DNA from: Jiangella asiatica
Lineage (GTDB): Bacteria; Actinomycetota; Actinomycetes; Jiangellales; Jiangellaceae
Assembly (NCBI RefSeq): GCF_004349065.1
Contig: NZ_SMKZ01000003.1
Location: forward strand, 124,001-188,000
Direction of reading: 5' to 3'
DNA: 64,000 bases
This document shows positions 25,401-33,931 of the stretch, one piece after another (within the stretch, counting starts at the first letter, position 1; each line of letters begins with the position of its first letter). The position numbers and the translations under genes were made by a program. The notes under the pieces are model-generated. The model did no database searches. It was not told the origin of the DNA and saw nothing but the letters and a program-made list of their open reading frames with translations.

Positions 25401-27554
25401 ATGAGGAAGTACGAGAAGACCTATCGGCGTTCGCTGCTGGACATGCACATCCCGGGATGGGACCCGGATTTCCTGTCCCGGTACGAACCGGCGTCACTGG
25501 CCGACGAGTATGCCCGTGCCGGCGTCGAGGGCGTCCTGCTGTACTGCAAGTCGCACATGGGCCTGAACTACTGGCCGGCGCCGGTGGGTGGGATCCATCC
25601 TGCGGCGGCCGAGCGCGACCTCGTCGGCGACCTTGTCGACGCGTTGCGCGAGCGCGACATCCGGCCGGCCGCCTACCACTCGGTCGTGTTCGACAACTGG
25701 GCCGCCGAGAACCATCCCGACTGGCGCCAGCTGTCGCCGGCGAGCCTGCGCGGCACCGACAACGTGGCCATCACCGGCGTGCGCTACGGCACCATGTGCA
25801 TGAACAACGCGGAGTACCTGGCATACGAACTCGAGCAGATCACCGCGCTCGTCCAGCGCTACGACTTCGATGCTTTGTGGATCGACATGGTGTTCTGGAC
25901 GACCATCTGCGTCTGCGAGAGCTGCCAGAAACGGTGCCGATCCGAACTGGGCTTCGAGGTGCCGCAGGTGATCGACTGGACCTCCGCCGAGTGGAGCCGG
26001 TTCCAGGAGGCCCGCACTCGCTGGCTGGACGAGTTCTGGCGGAGCATCCGCGCGGCGGTGCGCGCGGTGCGGCCGGAGCTGGCCATCACCCACAACCTCG
26101 CGCCGGAGCTGTACGGCTGGTACCTGGGCGGGTCGACCGACGAGTTCCCGGAGGACACGTTCGCTGCTGGCGACCTGTACGGCGGACGCGACCAGCAACT
26201 GTTCGTGTCGCGGCTGATGCACACGATCAGCACCGGCGCCCAGGGCGAGTACATGACGTCGCGCAGCCCAGACCTGCGCTACCACGTGCAGCTGCGCTCC
26301 GAGCGCGAGCTGCTGCTCCAGGCGCTCGGAGCGACGTCTCAGCACCTGGCGTTCCTGTTCATAGACGCGATCGACCCCATCGGGACGGTGCAGAAAGGCA
26401 CCTACGACCGCATCCGCGACGTCTTCGCCGTCACCCGGTCCTACGAGGACCACCTGGGCGGCACACCGGTCAGCGACGTCGCCCTGTACTTCAGTCCCCG
26501 CAACCGCACGTCGCCCGACGAGAACGGCAGCAACATCTGGGCGCCGTCGGCGGGCCGGTCGCCGTACGATGCGGCGTTCGACGGCGCTTGCGCGGCGCTC
26601 CAGGCCGCACACGTCCCGTTCGGGATCGTCACCCGCGCCACCCTCGGCCAGCTCGACAAGCACCGCGTCCTGGTGCTTCCGAACGTGTCGCGGTTGGACG
26701 ACGAGGAACTGTCGGCGTTCCGCGAGTTCGTCCGCGCCGGCGGCCGCGTCTACGCCAGTGGCCTGACCTCGCTCGGCGGCGTCTACGGCGAGCGCTTCGG
26801 GGAGTTCGCGCTGGGCGACGTCCTGGGCGTCCGCGCCGGGCGGCCGTACCAAGGCAACATAGTCTTCCTGAAGCCGCAGGTCCCGCACATTGAGACCGCC
26901 GCCAGCCCAGAGGCGTACGTCAGCTGGGGGCTGCAGCCGCGCGAGGTGCTGCCGCACCGCAAGCCGCCCCAGGCGCTCGACATCCCACTGCCGGCCGGCG
27001 TGACCGACGGCGCGGACGTCTGGGCCACCGTCACGCTCCCGTACGCGTACCCGGACTTCGGCAGCCTCCAAGGGCACCGGTTCGCCAGCATCCACTCGTC
27101 TCCGCCGTGGACTGACACCGAGACCCCTGCGATCGTCCGGAACTCTTTCGGCGCCGGCGAGTCGCTCTACTGCGTCGCGCCGATCGAGACCGCCGGCGAC
27201 GTGTCGTCGCGCGCGCTCTTCACCGAGCTCATCCTGCATCTGCTTCACGACGACCGGCGTATCGAGGCCACGGCGCCACCCGCGGTGTGGATCACGCTGT
27301 TCGACCAGCTCGATCAGGATCGGATGATCCTCAGCGTGCTCAACTACGAGCCGCAGGCCGGCATGACGGCGGACGTCAGCGTGATCGCACGAGCGCCCGC
27401 CGGGTACGACGTCGTCGGCGTCACACGGACCACCGACGACACAGACATCGAGTACGAGCTGGTCGAGAAGGGCCGGGGCGTCAAGCTCGACGGCCTGTCG
27501 CTGCCGCTCTTCGAGCAGCTGGAGATCTCGCTCGCCGGACCTCGGGAGTCGTGA
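25401..27554 (+). CDS. putative glycoside hydrolase (GHL6 plus GH42M-like)
   Basis: 717-aa cytoplasmic protein. The first 370 residues look like the hypothetical glycosyl hydrolase 6 (PF14871) TIM barrel: GVEGVLLYCKSHMGLNYWP, DALWIDMVFWT, and the Cys cluster CVCESCQKRC. A flavodoxin-like domain like the beta-galactosidase trimerisation domain (GH42M) follows, with RVLVLPNVSRLDDEE and FVRAGGRVYASG near residues 420-455. ATG is five bases after GGGAG. First of three coupled genes under the IclR-type operator. Such proteins are often labelled alpha-L-fucosidase-like or beta-galactosidase-like; activity is undetermined. Confidence 0.75.
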   Translation: MRKYEKTYRRSLLDMHIPGWDPDFLSRYEPASLADEYARAGVEGVLLYCKSHMGLNYWPAPVGGIHPAAAERDLVGDLVDALRERDIRPAAYHSVVFDNWAAENHPDWRQLSPASLRGTDNVAITGVRYGTMCMNNAEYLAYELEQITALVQRYDFDALWIDMVFWTTICVCESCQKRCRSELGFEVPQVIDWTSAEWSRFQEARTRWLDEFWRSIRAAVRAVRPELAITHNLAPELYGWYLGGSTDEFPEDTFAAGDLYGGRDQQLFVSRLMHTISTGAQGEYMTSRSPDLRYHVQLRSERELLLQALGATSQHLAFLFIDAIDPIGTVQKGTYDRIRDVFAVTRSYEDHLGGTPVSDVALYFSPRNRTSPDENGSNIWAPSAGRSPYDAAFDGACAALQAAHVPFGIVTRATLGQLDKHRVLVLPNVSRLDDEELSAFREFVRAGGRVYASGLTSLGGVYGERFGEFALGDVLGVRAGRPYQGNIVFLKPQVPHIETAASPEAYVSWGLQPREVLPHRKPPQALDIPLPAGVTDGADVWATVTLPYAYPDFGSLQGHRFASIHSSPPWTDTETPAIVRNSFGAGESLYCVAPIETAGDVSSRALFTELILHLLHDDRRIEATAPPAVWITLFDQLDQDRMILSVLNYEPQAGMTADVSVIARAPAGYDVVGVTRTTDDTDIEYELVEKGRGVKLDGLSLPLFEQLEISLAGPRES

Positions 27555-28789
27555 TGGGCGAGGCGTACGAAGGTGTGGCGTTCGACGCCATCGCGGCCGA
27601 GCGCGCGCTGGACGCCGGTCGCGGGATCGTCCGGCTCGCGCCCGCGTGGGTTCCGCGCGCGTTCTGCACCCCCGGGCGGCGGATCCGGTTGCATCCGGAC
27701 GACTACTACCCGTTCGAACAGGGCCGGGGCGGAATCGACGAGCGCTGGCTCGCCTCGGCAGTGCGCGCCGACAACGGCCCGCTGACCGGGCCGCACGAGG
27801 GTCTGAGCCTCGTCGTCGACCCAGCCGGCGCGTTGCTCCCGTTCGACGAGTTCGTCGCGCACCACCGGGCCGCGCTCATCGGCGAGCGGCTCTGGGCGGC
27901 GTACGGAAGATGGCCGATGTACTCGAAGTTCTTCGACAACCTCGAGGCGTTACCTTTCCACGTGCATCACCGCGACGAACACGCGGCGCTGGTGGGAAAG
28001 CCCGGAAAGCCGGAGGCCTACTACTACTCGCCGCACATGAACAATCACCTCGGCCGCCAGCCGATCTCGTTTCTCGGGCTGCAGCCGGAGGTGGCCAAGG
28101 AAGAGGTGCTGGAGAGACTGCGAAGATACTCCCGCGGCGGCGACAACCGAATCACCGACCTCGCGCGCGGCTATAAGACTCGACTCGGCACCGGGTGGGA
28201 CATTCCCGCGGGCGTTCTGCACGCGCCGGCGAGCATCTGCACCTACGAGCCCCAGGCCGCGTGCGATGTCTTCTGCATGTGTGAGTCGTGGAGCAACAAT
28301 CGGGAAGTGCCGGCCGATCTCCTCTGGAAAGACGTCCCGCCGGAGCGGCACGGCGATCTCGACTTCATCATCGAGCTTCTCGACTGGGAGAAGAACGTCG
28401 ATCCGGAGTTCGTGAGCCATCGGTTCATGACGCCGTATTCGACGAAGGGTTCGCTCGACGACGGCGAGACCGCCTATGTCGAGCGATGGGTGGTCTATCT
28501 CTCGGCACACTTCAGTGCGACAGAGTTGATGGTGCTACCCGGGCAGACGGTGACGATCAGCGACTCAGATGCCTACGGCCTGATCGTCGTGCAGGGCACG
28601 GGTGTGGTCGGCGTTCACGAGGTCGAGGCGGCGACGGCCATCCGCTACGGACAGCTCTCGCAGGACGAGCTCTTCGTGTCCGAGGCCGCCGCGGTGGCGG
28701 GAGTCCGGATCACGAACCGCAGCTCGACCTCCGACCTGGTGATGCTCAAGCACTTCGGTCCCGGCAACCCCTCCCGGGCGACGCTCTGA
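27554..28789 (+). CDS. mannose-6-phosphate isomerase-like cupin enzyme
   Basis: 411-aa protein with a phosphomannose-isomerase-like double cupin layout: FHVHHRDEHAALVGKPGKPE offers His and Glu ligands near residue 140, and GTGWDIPAGVLHAP matches the third metal-His region near 220. The start overlaps the glycosidase stop (TGATG), so the two are co-translated. It probably isomerises the sugar or sugar phosphate released by its neighbour; whether that is mannose, fucose or another sugar is not shown. It is not a close copy of the isomerase-like protein at 41200-42909. Confidence 0.7.
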   Translation: MGEAYEGVAFDAIAAERALDAGRGIVRLAPAWVPRAFCTPGRRIRLHPDDYYPFEQGRGGIDERWLASAVRADNGPLTGPHEGLSLVVDPAGALLPFDEFVAHHRAALIGERLWAAYGRWPMYSKFFDNLEALPFHVHHRDEHAALVGKPGKPEAYYYSPHMNNHLGRQPISFLGLQPEVAKEEVLERLRRYSRGGDNRITDLARGYKTRLGTGWDIPAGVLHAPASICTYEPQAACDVFCMCESWSNNREVPADLLWKDVPPERHGDLDFIIELLDWEKNVDPEFVSHRFMTPYSTKGSLDDGETAYVERWVVYLSAHFSATELMVLPGQTVTISDSDAYGLIVVQGTGVVGVHEVEAATAIRYGQLSQDELFVSEAAAVAGVRITNRSSTSDLVMLKHFGPGNPSRATL

Positions 28790-28791
28790 TC

Positions 28792-29799
28792 ATGGTGATG
28801 CTCTTCGGTCTCGCCGGCGAGGAGGCCATGCTGCGGATCGGCAGCCTGGATCAGCTCGCCTACGCCGAGAGCCTGGTCGAGGAGAACGGGCCCGGCCGCG
28901 GTGGCCGACGGCTGCGCTTGGTCAACGGGAGCGGACTCGAGCTCGAGCTCCATCCGGACCGTGCCCTGGACCTAGGCCGGGTCACCGCCTGGGGGACGCC
29001 GCTGGCGTGGCGGAGCGCCGCGGGCTTCCCGGTGCCGGTGACCCACCCGGCCCAGGGACTGGGCTGGTTGGAGAGCTTCGGCGGCGGGCTGCTGACGACC
29101 TGCGGGCTCGACACGTTCGGTGCACCCTGCCAGGACGACGGCGAGGACTTCGGGCTGCACGGCCGCGTCGGCGGTCTTCCGGCGCGGATCCGCAGGCTTG
29201 ACGTCACCGACCGGGCGGTGGTCGTCGAAGGAGACGTACACCAGGTGCGGGTCCTCCATCAGAACCTGAGGTTGCGGCGACGGGTCCAGCTCCCTCTCGG
29301 TGAGCCGGCTTTCACCGTTCGCGACACCGTCACCAACCTCGGCCCGGCCGACACCGCGCACATGATCCTGTACCACTGCAACTTCGGCTGGCCGCTCATC
29401 GAGGAAGGCACCGAACTGCTCATCGCCTCGACGGTCGTCGAGCCACGCGATGAGGCCGCGCACGAGGGCCTCGATGAATGGAACCGCATCGAACCGCCCG
29501 CCCCCGGCGTCCCCGAGCGGGTCTTCCGCCACGTCATCGACTCCCCGCGGCCGACAGTGGTGATCCGGAACCCGCGTCTGGGTATTCAGGTCTCGCTTCT
29601 GTATTCAGCGATCACGCTCGGTTCGCTCTATCAGTGGAAAATGATGAGAAACAGCGACTACGTCCTGGGAATCGAGCCGGCGAATTGCCCGACATTATTG
29701 GGGCGTGGTGCCGCCCGGCAACTCGGTGTCCTGCCGATGCTGCGAGCCGGACAGAGCGTCGAGTACGACCTCGAGTTCCGCGTCGAGCGTCTTTGCTGA
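28792..29799 (+). CDS. DUF4432 aldose-1-epimerase-like protein
   Basis: 335-aa protein of the DUF4432 aldose epimerase-like family. LELELHPDRALDLGRVTAWG and FGGGLLTTCGLDTFG are typical of the galactose-mutarotase-like fold, with HGRVGGLPARI supplying a conserved His. ATG 28792 or 28798 gives the family N-terminus MLFG. Three bases after the isomerase stop. Likely interconverts anomers of the cluster 2 sugar. Confidence 0.82.
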   Translation: MVMLFGLAGEEAMLRIGSLDQLAYAESLVEENGPGRGGRRLRLVNGSGLELELHPDRALDLGRVTAWGTPLAWRSAAGFPVPVTHPAQGLGWLESFGGGLLTTCGLDTFGAPCQDDGEDFGLHGRVGGLPARIRRLDVTDRAVVVEGDVHQVRVLHQNLRLRRRVQLPLGEPAFTVRDTVTNLGPADTAHMILYHCNFGWPLIEEGTELLIASTVVEPRDEAAHEGLDEWNRIEPPAPGVPERVFRHVIDSPRPTVVIRNPRLGIQVSLLYSAITLGSLYQWKMMRNSDYVLGIEPANCPTLLGRGAARQLGVLPMLRAGQSVEYDLEFRVERLC

Positions 29800-29821
29800 G
29801 CCGGATTGGGTCGGCTAGCCT
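29793..29821 (+). promoter_or_regulatory. promoter of the cluster 3 LacI gene
   Basis: TTGCTG (29793-29798) and TAGCCT (29816-29821) are spaced exactly 17 bp. The -35 hexamer overlaps the stop of the epimerase gene. The short leader contains GAGGGAGG before the GTG start at 29846. Confidence 0.5.
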
Positions 29822-29845
29822 GAATCGAGGGAGGTCAGCAGGTTC

Positions 29846-30868
29846 GTGGTCACCATTCGTGCGGTCGCCGAGCACGCCGGGGTTTCGGTCGGAACCGTGA
29901 GCAACGTCCTGAACCGCCCGTCCTACGTCACACCGGAGACACGCGAGCGAGTGCTCGAGGCCATCGACGCGCTGGGATTCGTGCCAACACAGCACCGCCG
30001 GCAGTATCGTCCGGGCCGCGAGCGCGTTCTCGGTTGTGTGCTGGCAGATCTCGCCAATCCGTTCTTCGTGGACATCGCGTTGGGAATCGAGGCCGAGGCC
30101 GCCAAACGAGGTGCCGGAGTCGTCATCTGCACCAGCGGCGAGCAGGTCCGTCGTGAGGAGCACAACCTCGACATCCTGATCCAGCTGCGGGTGCACGGCA
30201 TCATCGTCGCGCCCGTCGAGGACGAGAACCCGCGACTGGACGAGCTGCGTGAGAAGGGCGTCCCTCTGGTCTACCTCGACCGCCTCCACCCCAAGCACCT
30301 CATCACCAGCGTCCAGGTCGACCATGTCAAAGGCGGCTGGCTGGCTGCCCAGCACCTCGTCGGCCTGGGGCACCGCCGACTGGCCTACGTCGCCGGTCCA
30401 CAGCGCTCGCACCTCGTCGGCGACCGCCTCGCCGGTTTCTCGAAGGTCGCCCAGGACAACGGCATCACCAGCGGTGAGATCGCGGTCTTCTCGGCGAACA
30501 GCTGGACGCCGGACGCCGGTGCCCGCGCCGCCTCGGAGTTCCTCGAGATCCCACGCGAGGAGCGCCCCACCGCGGTCTTCTGCGCGAACGACATGCTGGC
30601 CCAGGGATTCACCAGGACCTGCCTGACCCATGGCGTCTCCATTCCGGACGACGTTTCGATCATCGGCTACGACAACCTCCAGCTGGCCGCGGACCTGCCT
30701 GTCGCCCTCACCACCGTCGGCCAGCCGAGGGACGAGCTCGGGCGTGCGGCAACCCGGTTGATGCTGAAGTCCATCGAGAACCCGAACGCGGAGGTCGAGC
30801 GGAAGATTCTCGAGCCCGAGCTCGTGGTCAGGGACAGCACGGCGGCTCGCCGCGAGATCCCCGAGTGA
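29846..30868 (+). CDS. LacI-family transcriptional regulator (cluster 3)
   Basis: 340-aa regulator with GTG start. Helix-turn-helix TIRAVAEHAGVSVGTVSNVL, effector domain with LADLANPFFVDIALGIE and IIGYDNLQLAADL. The DNA-reading residues (V-G-T-V-S-N) differ from both other LacI proteins here, so it should see another operator. No clean palindrome was found at its own promoter; TGAATCG at 29821-29827 resembles one half of the site before the sulfatase at 52077. It may control the downstream dehydratase gene. Confidence 0.88.
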   Translation: MVTIRAVAEHAGVSVGTVSNVLNRPSYVTPETRERVLEAIDALGFVPTQHRRQYRPGRERVLGCVLADLANPFFVDIALGIEAEAAKRGAGVVICTSGEQVRREEHNLDILIQLRVHGIIVAPVEDENPRLDELREKGVPLVYLDRLHPKHLITSVQVDHVKGGWLAAQHLVGLGHRRLAYVAGPQRSHLVGDRLAGFSKVAQDNGITSGEIAVFSANSWTPDAGARAASEFLEIPREERPTAVFCANDMLAQGFTRTCLTHGVSIPDDVSIIGYDNLQLAADLPVALTTVGQPRDELGRAATRLMLKSIENPNAEVERKILEPELVVRDSTAARREIPE

Positions 30869-30880
30869 GAGAATGGGCCT

Positions 30881-31480
30881 ATGGCGTCCAGCACGCGCGA
30901 TGCGCTCGTCCAGGCCGCGACTGGCCTGCTCGACGACGGAGGGGTGGAGGCGGTGACGCTCCGCGAGGTCGGTCGCCTCGCCGGCGTGTCGCACAATGCC
31001 CCGTACAAGCATTTCGCCAGCAAGGAAGCCCTCCTCGCGGCGATCGCCGCGCGGGAGCTGGTCGAGCAGACCGTGGGGCTGACCAGGACGACTGAGGCCT
31101 CGCCGACGCCGGAAGGGGCGCTGCGCGCGACGCTGTATGAGTACGTCGCATGGGCACGCCGGCGTCCTGCCCGGTTCAAGCTGACCTTCGGTTCCTGGAG
31201 CGTCGAGTCCCCGGAGCTCGCGGCGGCGGCGCATGCGGCGCAGGGCGCTCTGGTCGAGCTCGTCGCACGGGTCCAGGACTCAGGCCGGCTGCCGGCCGGC
31301 GACCCGGAGCGCATGGCGGCGTTGCTGCAGGCACTGGCCCACGGGGCGGCAGACCTCGCGGCCGCCGGTCACCTCGACGCCGACGGCAAGGGTCATGCGA
31401 GCCCGGCCGACCTGGTCGACGATCTCCTCGAATACTTGAACACGGCGACGGCTCAGGTGACGTCCCCACCCATCACGTGA
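30881..31480 (+). CDS. TetR-family transcriptional regulator
   Basis: 199-aa regulator. N-terminal HTH TLREVGRLAGVSHNAPYKHFASKEAL is the classic TetR fold (about 26-52); the C-terminal half (WARRRPARFKLTFGSW) resembles the TetR C-terminal WHG-type ligand domain. Twelve bases after the LacI gene, same strand. Two TGnCG-N-CGnCA palindromes directly follow its stop codon, one identical in core to the operators before the SDR gene at 14804, which lacks a local regulator. Confidence 0.88.
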   Translation: MASSTRDALVQAATGLLDDGGVEAVTLREVGRLAGVSHNAPYKHFASKEALLAAIAARELVEQTVGLTRTTEASPTPEGALRATLYEYVAWARRRPARFKLTFGSWSVESPELAAAAHAAQGALVELVARVQDSGRLPAGDPERMAALLQALAHGAADLAAAGHLDADGKGHASPADLVDDLLEYLNTATAQVTSPPIT

Positions 31481-31527
31481 TCATCAACCGTTGGCGACGC
31501 CATGACGTCGTCAACCGTTGATGATCA
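31478..31527. promoter_or_regulatory. nested inverted repeats between the TetR and dehydratase genes
   Basis: Outer arms at 31478-31493 and 31512-31527 pair over 15 of 16 bases. Inside are two adjacent perfect 11-bp palindromes, TGGCGACGCCA (31492-31502) and TGACGTCGTCA (31503-31513). The second equals the core of the SDR operator. The structure can be read either as a strong hairpin terminator without a T-run, or as a pair of TetR operators. Confidence 0.5.
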
Positions 31528-31582
31528 AGGGCTACTCCACGAGCCGCACGGTCGTTCCCCGGCCGGCGCGGTATGGTGGCCG

Positions 31583-32719
31583 ATGAAGATCACGCGGATC
31601 GAGCCCTTGCCCGTCAGCGCCGGCGGCGCGGCGTTCTTCCTGGTCGTGGTGCACACGGACGAAGGCCTGCACGGTCTGGGCGAGGTGGGCATTCGGTCCC
31701 GCCCGGCAACGGTGGCGGGCGCGGTCCGCGACGTGGCCGAGCGGGCGGTCGGTGCCGACGTCACCCGGATCGAGCACCTGTGGCAGCTGCTCTACCGCGG
31801 CGCGTTCTTCCCGGCCGATCGCGATGTCGGTGCGGTCCTCGCCGCCGTCGACCTGGCGCTGTGGGACCTGCGCGGCAAGGCGCTGGGCGTTCCGGTGTGC
31901 GATCTGCTCGGCGGGCGTACCCGCGACCACGTTCCGGCCTACGTCCACCTGAACGGATACGAGCCGGAGGAGTACCTCGACAACGCGCACCGCCTGGTGG
32001 CGGCCGGCTGGACGAACCTGCGGATCGCGGTGGGCGATCAGCCGGGCGGCGTGTTCGAGCCGCGCCGGGCGCTGCGCCGAACGCTCGACGTCGTCGCCGC
32101 GCTGCGTGCCGGCCTCGACGACGACATCGAGATCATCATCGACGTACACACCCGCCTCGACCCGGCCGAGGCGGTGCTCTTCTGCCACGAGGTGACGGCG
32201 ATGCGGCCGCTGTTCGTCGAGGACCCGCTGCGCTGCGAGAACCTCGATGCCTACCGGTCGCTGCGGCAGCGGACCACGGTGCCGCTGGCGGCCGGTGAGC
32301 AGTTGACCACCAAGTGGGAGTTCCGTCAGCTGATCGAGGACGACCTGATCGACCACGCGCGGATCGACCTGGCCAACACCGGCATCACCGAGGGGCGGAA
32401 GATCGCCGCGATGGCTGAGGCGCACTACATCAGCGTGGCCACGCACAATCCGCTCGGCCCGGTGTGCACGGCGGCGTCGACGCACGTGAACCTGAGCCTG
32501 CCCAACGTCAGCGTGCAGGAGCAGACCCGGCCGCACGGCTGGGACGATGCGCTGGTACTCGCCGCGCCGCGCGTCGAGGCCGGCACCGTCGTGCCCGCCG
32601 ACCTCCCGGGACTCGGCGTCGAGATCGACCTCGACGCCGCCCGGTCCGCGGCGTCCACCGTGGCCCTCGGACCACCGGCGCGGTTCCACCGCCCGGACGG
32701 CTCCGTCACCAACTGGTGA
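31583..32719 (+). CDS. enolase-superfamily sugar-acid dehydratase (galactonate dehydratase-like)
   Basis: 378-aa mandelate racemase/enolase-type enzyme. Metal ligands are visible as Asp187 (IIIDVHTRLD), Glu213 (FVEDPL) and Glu239 (AGEQ); His189 and the THNPLGP His near 315 match the acid-base pair of the galactonate/gluconate dehydratase branch. The start at MKITRIE fits the family; upstream frame extension is not conserved-looking. Probably dehydrates an aldonate from the catabolised sugar. Convergent with the secreted protein gene to its right, separated by a perfect hairpin. Confidence 0.88.
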   Translation: MKITRIEPLPVSAGGAAFFLVVVHTDEGLHGLGEVGIRSRPATVAGAVRDVAERAVGADVTRIEHLWQLLYRGAFFPADRDVGAVLAAVDLALWDLRGKALGVPVCDLLGGRTRDHVPAYVHLNGYEPEEYLDNAHRLVAAGWTNLRIAVGDQPGGVFEPRRALRRTLDVVAALRAGLDDDIEIIIDVHTRLDPAEAVLFCHEVTAMRPLFVEDPLRCENLDAYRSLRQRTTVPLAAGEQLTTKWEFRQLIEDDLIDHARIDLANTGITEGRKIAAMAEAHYISVATHNPLGPVCTAASTHVNLSLPNVSVQEQTRPHGWDDALVLAAPRVEAGTVVPADLPGLGVEIDLDAARSAASTVALGPPARFHRPDGSVTNW

Positions 32720-32732
32720 GACGGAGCCGTCC
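32695..32732. terminator. bidirectional hairpin at convergent gene ends
   Basis: GGACGGCTCCGTC (32695-32707) pairs perfectly with GACGGAGCCGTCC (32720-32732), a 13-bp stem with a 12-base loop that contains the stop codon of the dehydratase gene. It lies between two convergent genes, as expected for a shared terminator; there is no T-run, which is common in high-GC actinomycetes. Confidence 0.6.
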
Positions 32733-32753
32733 CCACCCGCGCGGAGGCGGCTG

Positions 32754-33905
32754 TCAGGCGTAGTGGATCTTGACGAACCGCGGGTAGTACGTCGACTCGT
32801 CCTCGAACACGTTCGGTCCGTTCGACGAGTAGATGGCGATGAGGTCGGCGTCGTCGCTGGTGAGCGCGGGAACCGCCCAGTTGTGGTAGACGCGCACGCC
32901 TGGCCGCTGACGTTCCGGGTGGTCGTAGACGACGGTGAACTGCTGGCCCCAGTGCCCGTCCGGCGTCGGCGCGTGGTCCCACGCCATGGGGCCGTAGTCC
33001 GCACTCTGCGTGATCATCGTGTACCCGGGCGATTCCTGGTGGACGCTGAACTGCAGGGCACGGGAGGTGAAAGCCGCTTCGCTCGGCTGTGCGCCGTTGA
33101 AGTCCGCCGCCGGCCGCCAGACGTCGCCGTCCTTCCACTCCCCGCCCGACACGTTGCCGTTCAGCAGCTCGGCGGCGGGCCACCGCACGCGGTAGACCGG
33201 GTTGGACGAAATGATGCCGTGGAACGTGCCATATCCCTCGACATAGCTCCCGCGCCGCGTCAGGCTCCAGTACCGCGGCTCGAACCGGGCGCCGAGTTCG
33301 CCGGCCACATCGGGCCCCAAGACGTAGGTGATCTCCCACTCGCTCGGGTGCTCCTGGTAGTTCGGCACGAAGGCCCACGTCGTGCCGAGCCTGGTCGGTA
33401 GCGCATCGTGGGTCCACTCGGCGAACAGCGTCGCCAGCACCGAGGTGGAGCCGTTGTCGACGACCAGGCTGCTGTTGCACCAGTAGACACTGTCCGGTTC
33501 GCGTCGCACGGGAGACAGGGCGGTGTCGAAGAACGCCCGCGGCTCCGCACCGTTCATGGACCAGTGGAACTCGATGTCCGCCGATGCCGGGTTGAGGCCC
33601 TGCTGGATCGCGATGCTGTTCCTGATGAACGTCGAGCCCGCTCGTTCGTACGGCGGCTCGAGGTCGATGAACGAGTCGCCGAAGTGCCACAGGACTCGTC
33701 CGGGCGCGAGGACGGTCGGCAACGCCAGGTCGCCGCCTCGCCACCGTGGATCACTCTTGAACAGCGCGTCCGCCTCGGGCCAGGCCTCGCCGGTGTGAGC
33801 GACCTGGCGTGGACGGGCCGACGCGGCCGGCCGCGCGAGGAATGCGCCGGCCAGCGTGCCGGCGGCGCCAACGAGGGTTGCACGACGGCTCAGGTTCCGG
33901 TTCAT
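32754..33905 (-). CDS. Tat-secreted protein with propeller-like (DUF4185/DUF5005-type) domain
   Basis: 383-aa exported protein. N-terminus LSRRATLVGAAGTLAG is a Tat signal ending near ASA (residues 28-30). The mature part begins WRGGDLALPTVL and has LWHFGDSFIDLEP and FIRNSIAIQQGLNP, reminiscent of DUF4185/DUF5005 five-bladed propeller proteins related to GH43-type glycosidases. AAGGAG six bases before the ATG. Last gene of the seven-gene LacI-controlled operon; likely acts on the glycan outside the cell before import. Enzymatic activity is not established from sequence. Confidence 0.7.
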   Translation of the reverse strand: MNRNLSRRATLVGAAGTLAGAFLARPAASARPRQVAHTGEAWPEADALFKSDPRWRGGDLALPTVLAPGRVLWHFGDSFIDLEPPYERAGSTFIRNSIAIQQGLNPASADIEFHWSMNGAEPRAFFDTALSPVRREPDSVYWCNSSLVVDNGSTSVLATLFAEWTHDALPTRLGTTWAFVPNYQEHPSEWEITYVLGPDVAGELGARFEPRYWSLTRRGSYVEGYGTFHGIISSNPVYRVRWPAAELLNGNVSGGEWKDGDVWRPAADFNGAQPSEAAFTSRALQFSVHQESPGYTMITQSADYGPMAWDHAPTPDGHWGQQFTVVYDHPERQRPGVRVYHNWAVPALTSDDADLIAIYSSNGPNVFEDESTYYPRFVKIHYA

Positions 33906-33931
33906 GCGTTCTCCTTGGGTGTGCGGTGGTT

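Noticed and set aside
31502-31582. upstream start for the dehydratase at 31502
   Set aside because: It would translate through the inverted repeat and add 27 residues unlike the family N-terminus; MKITRIE at 31583 is the standard start.
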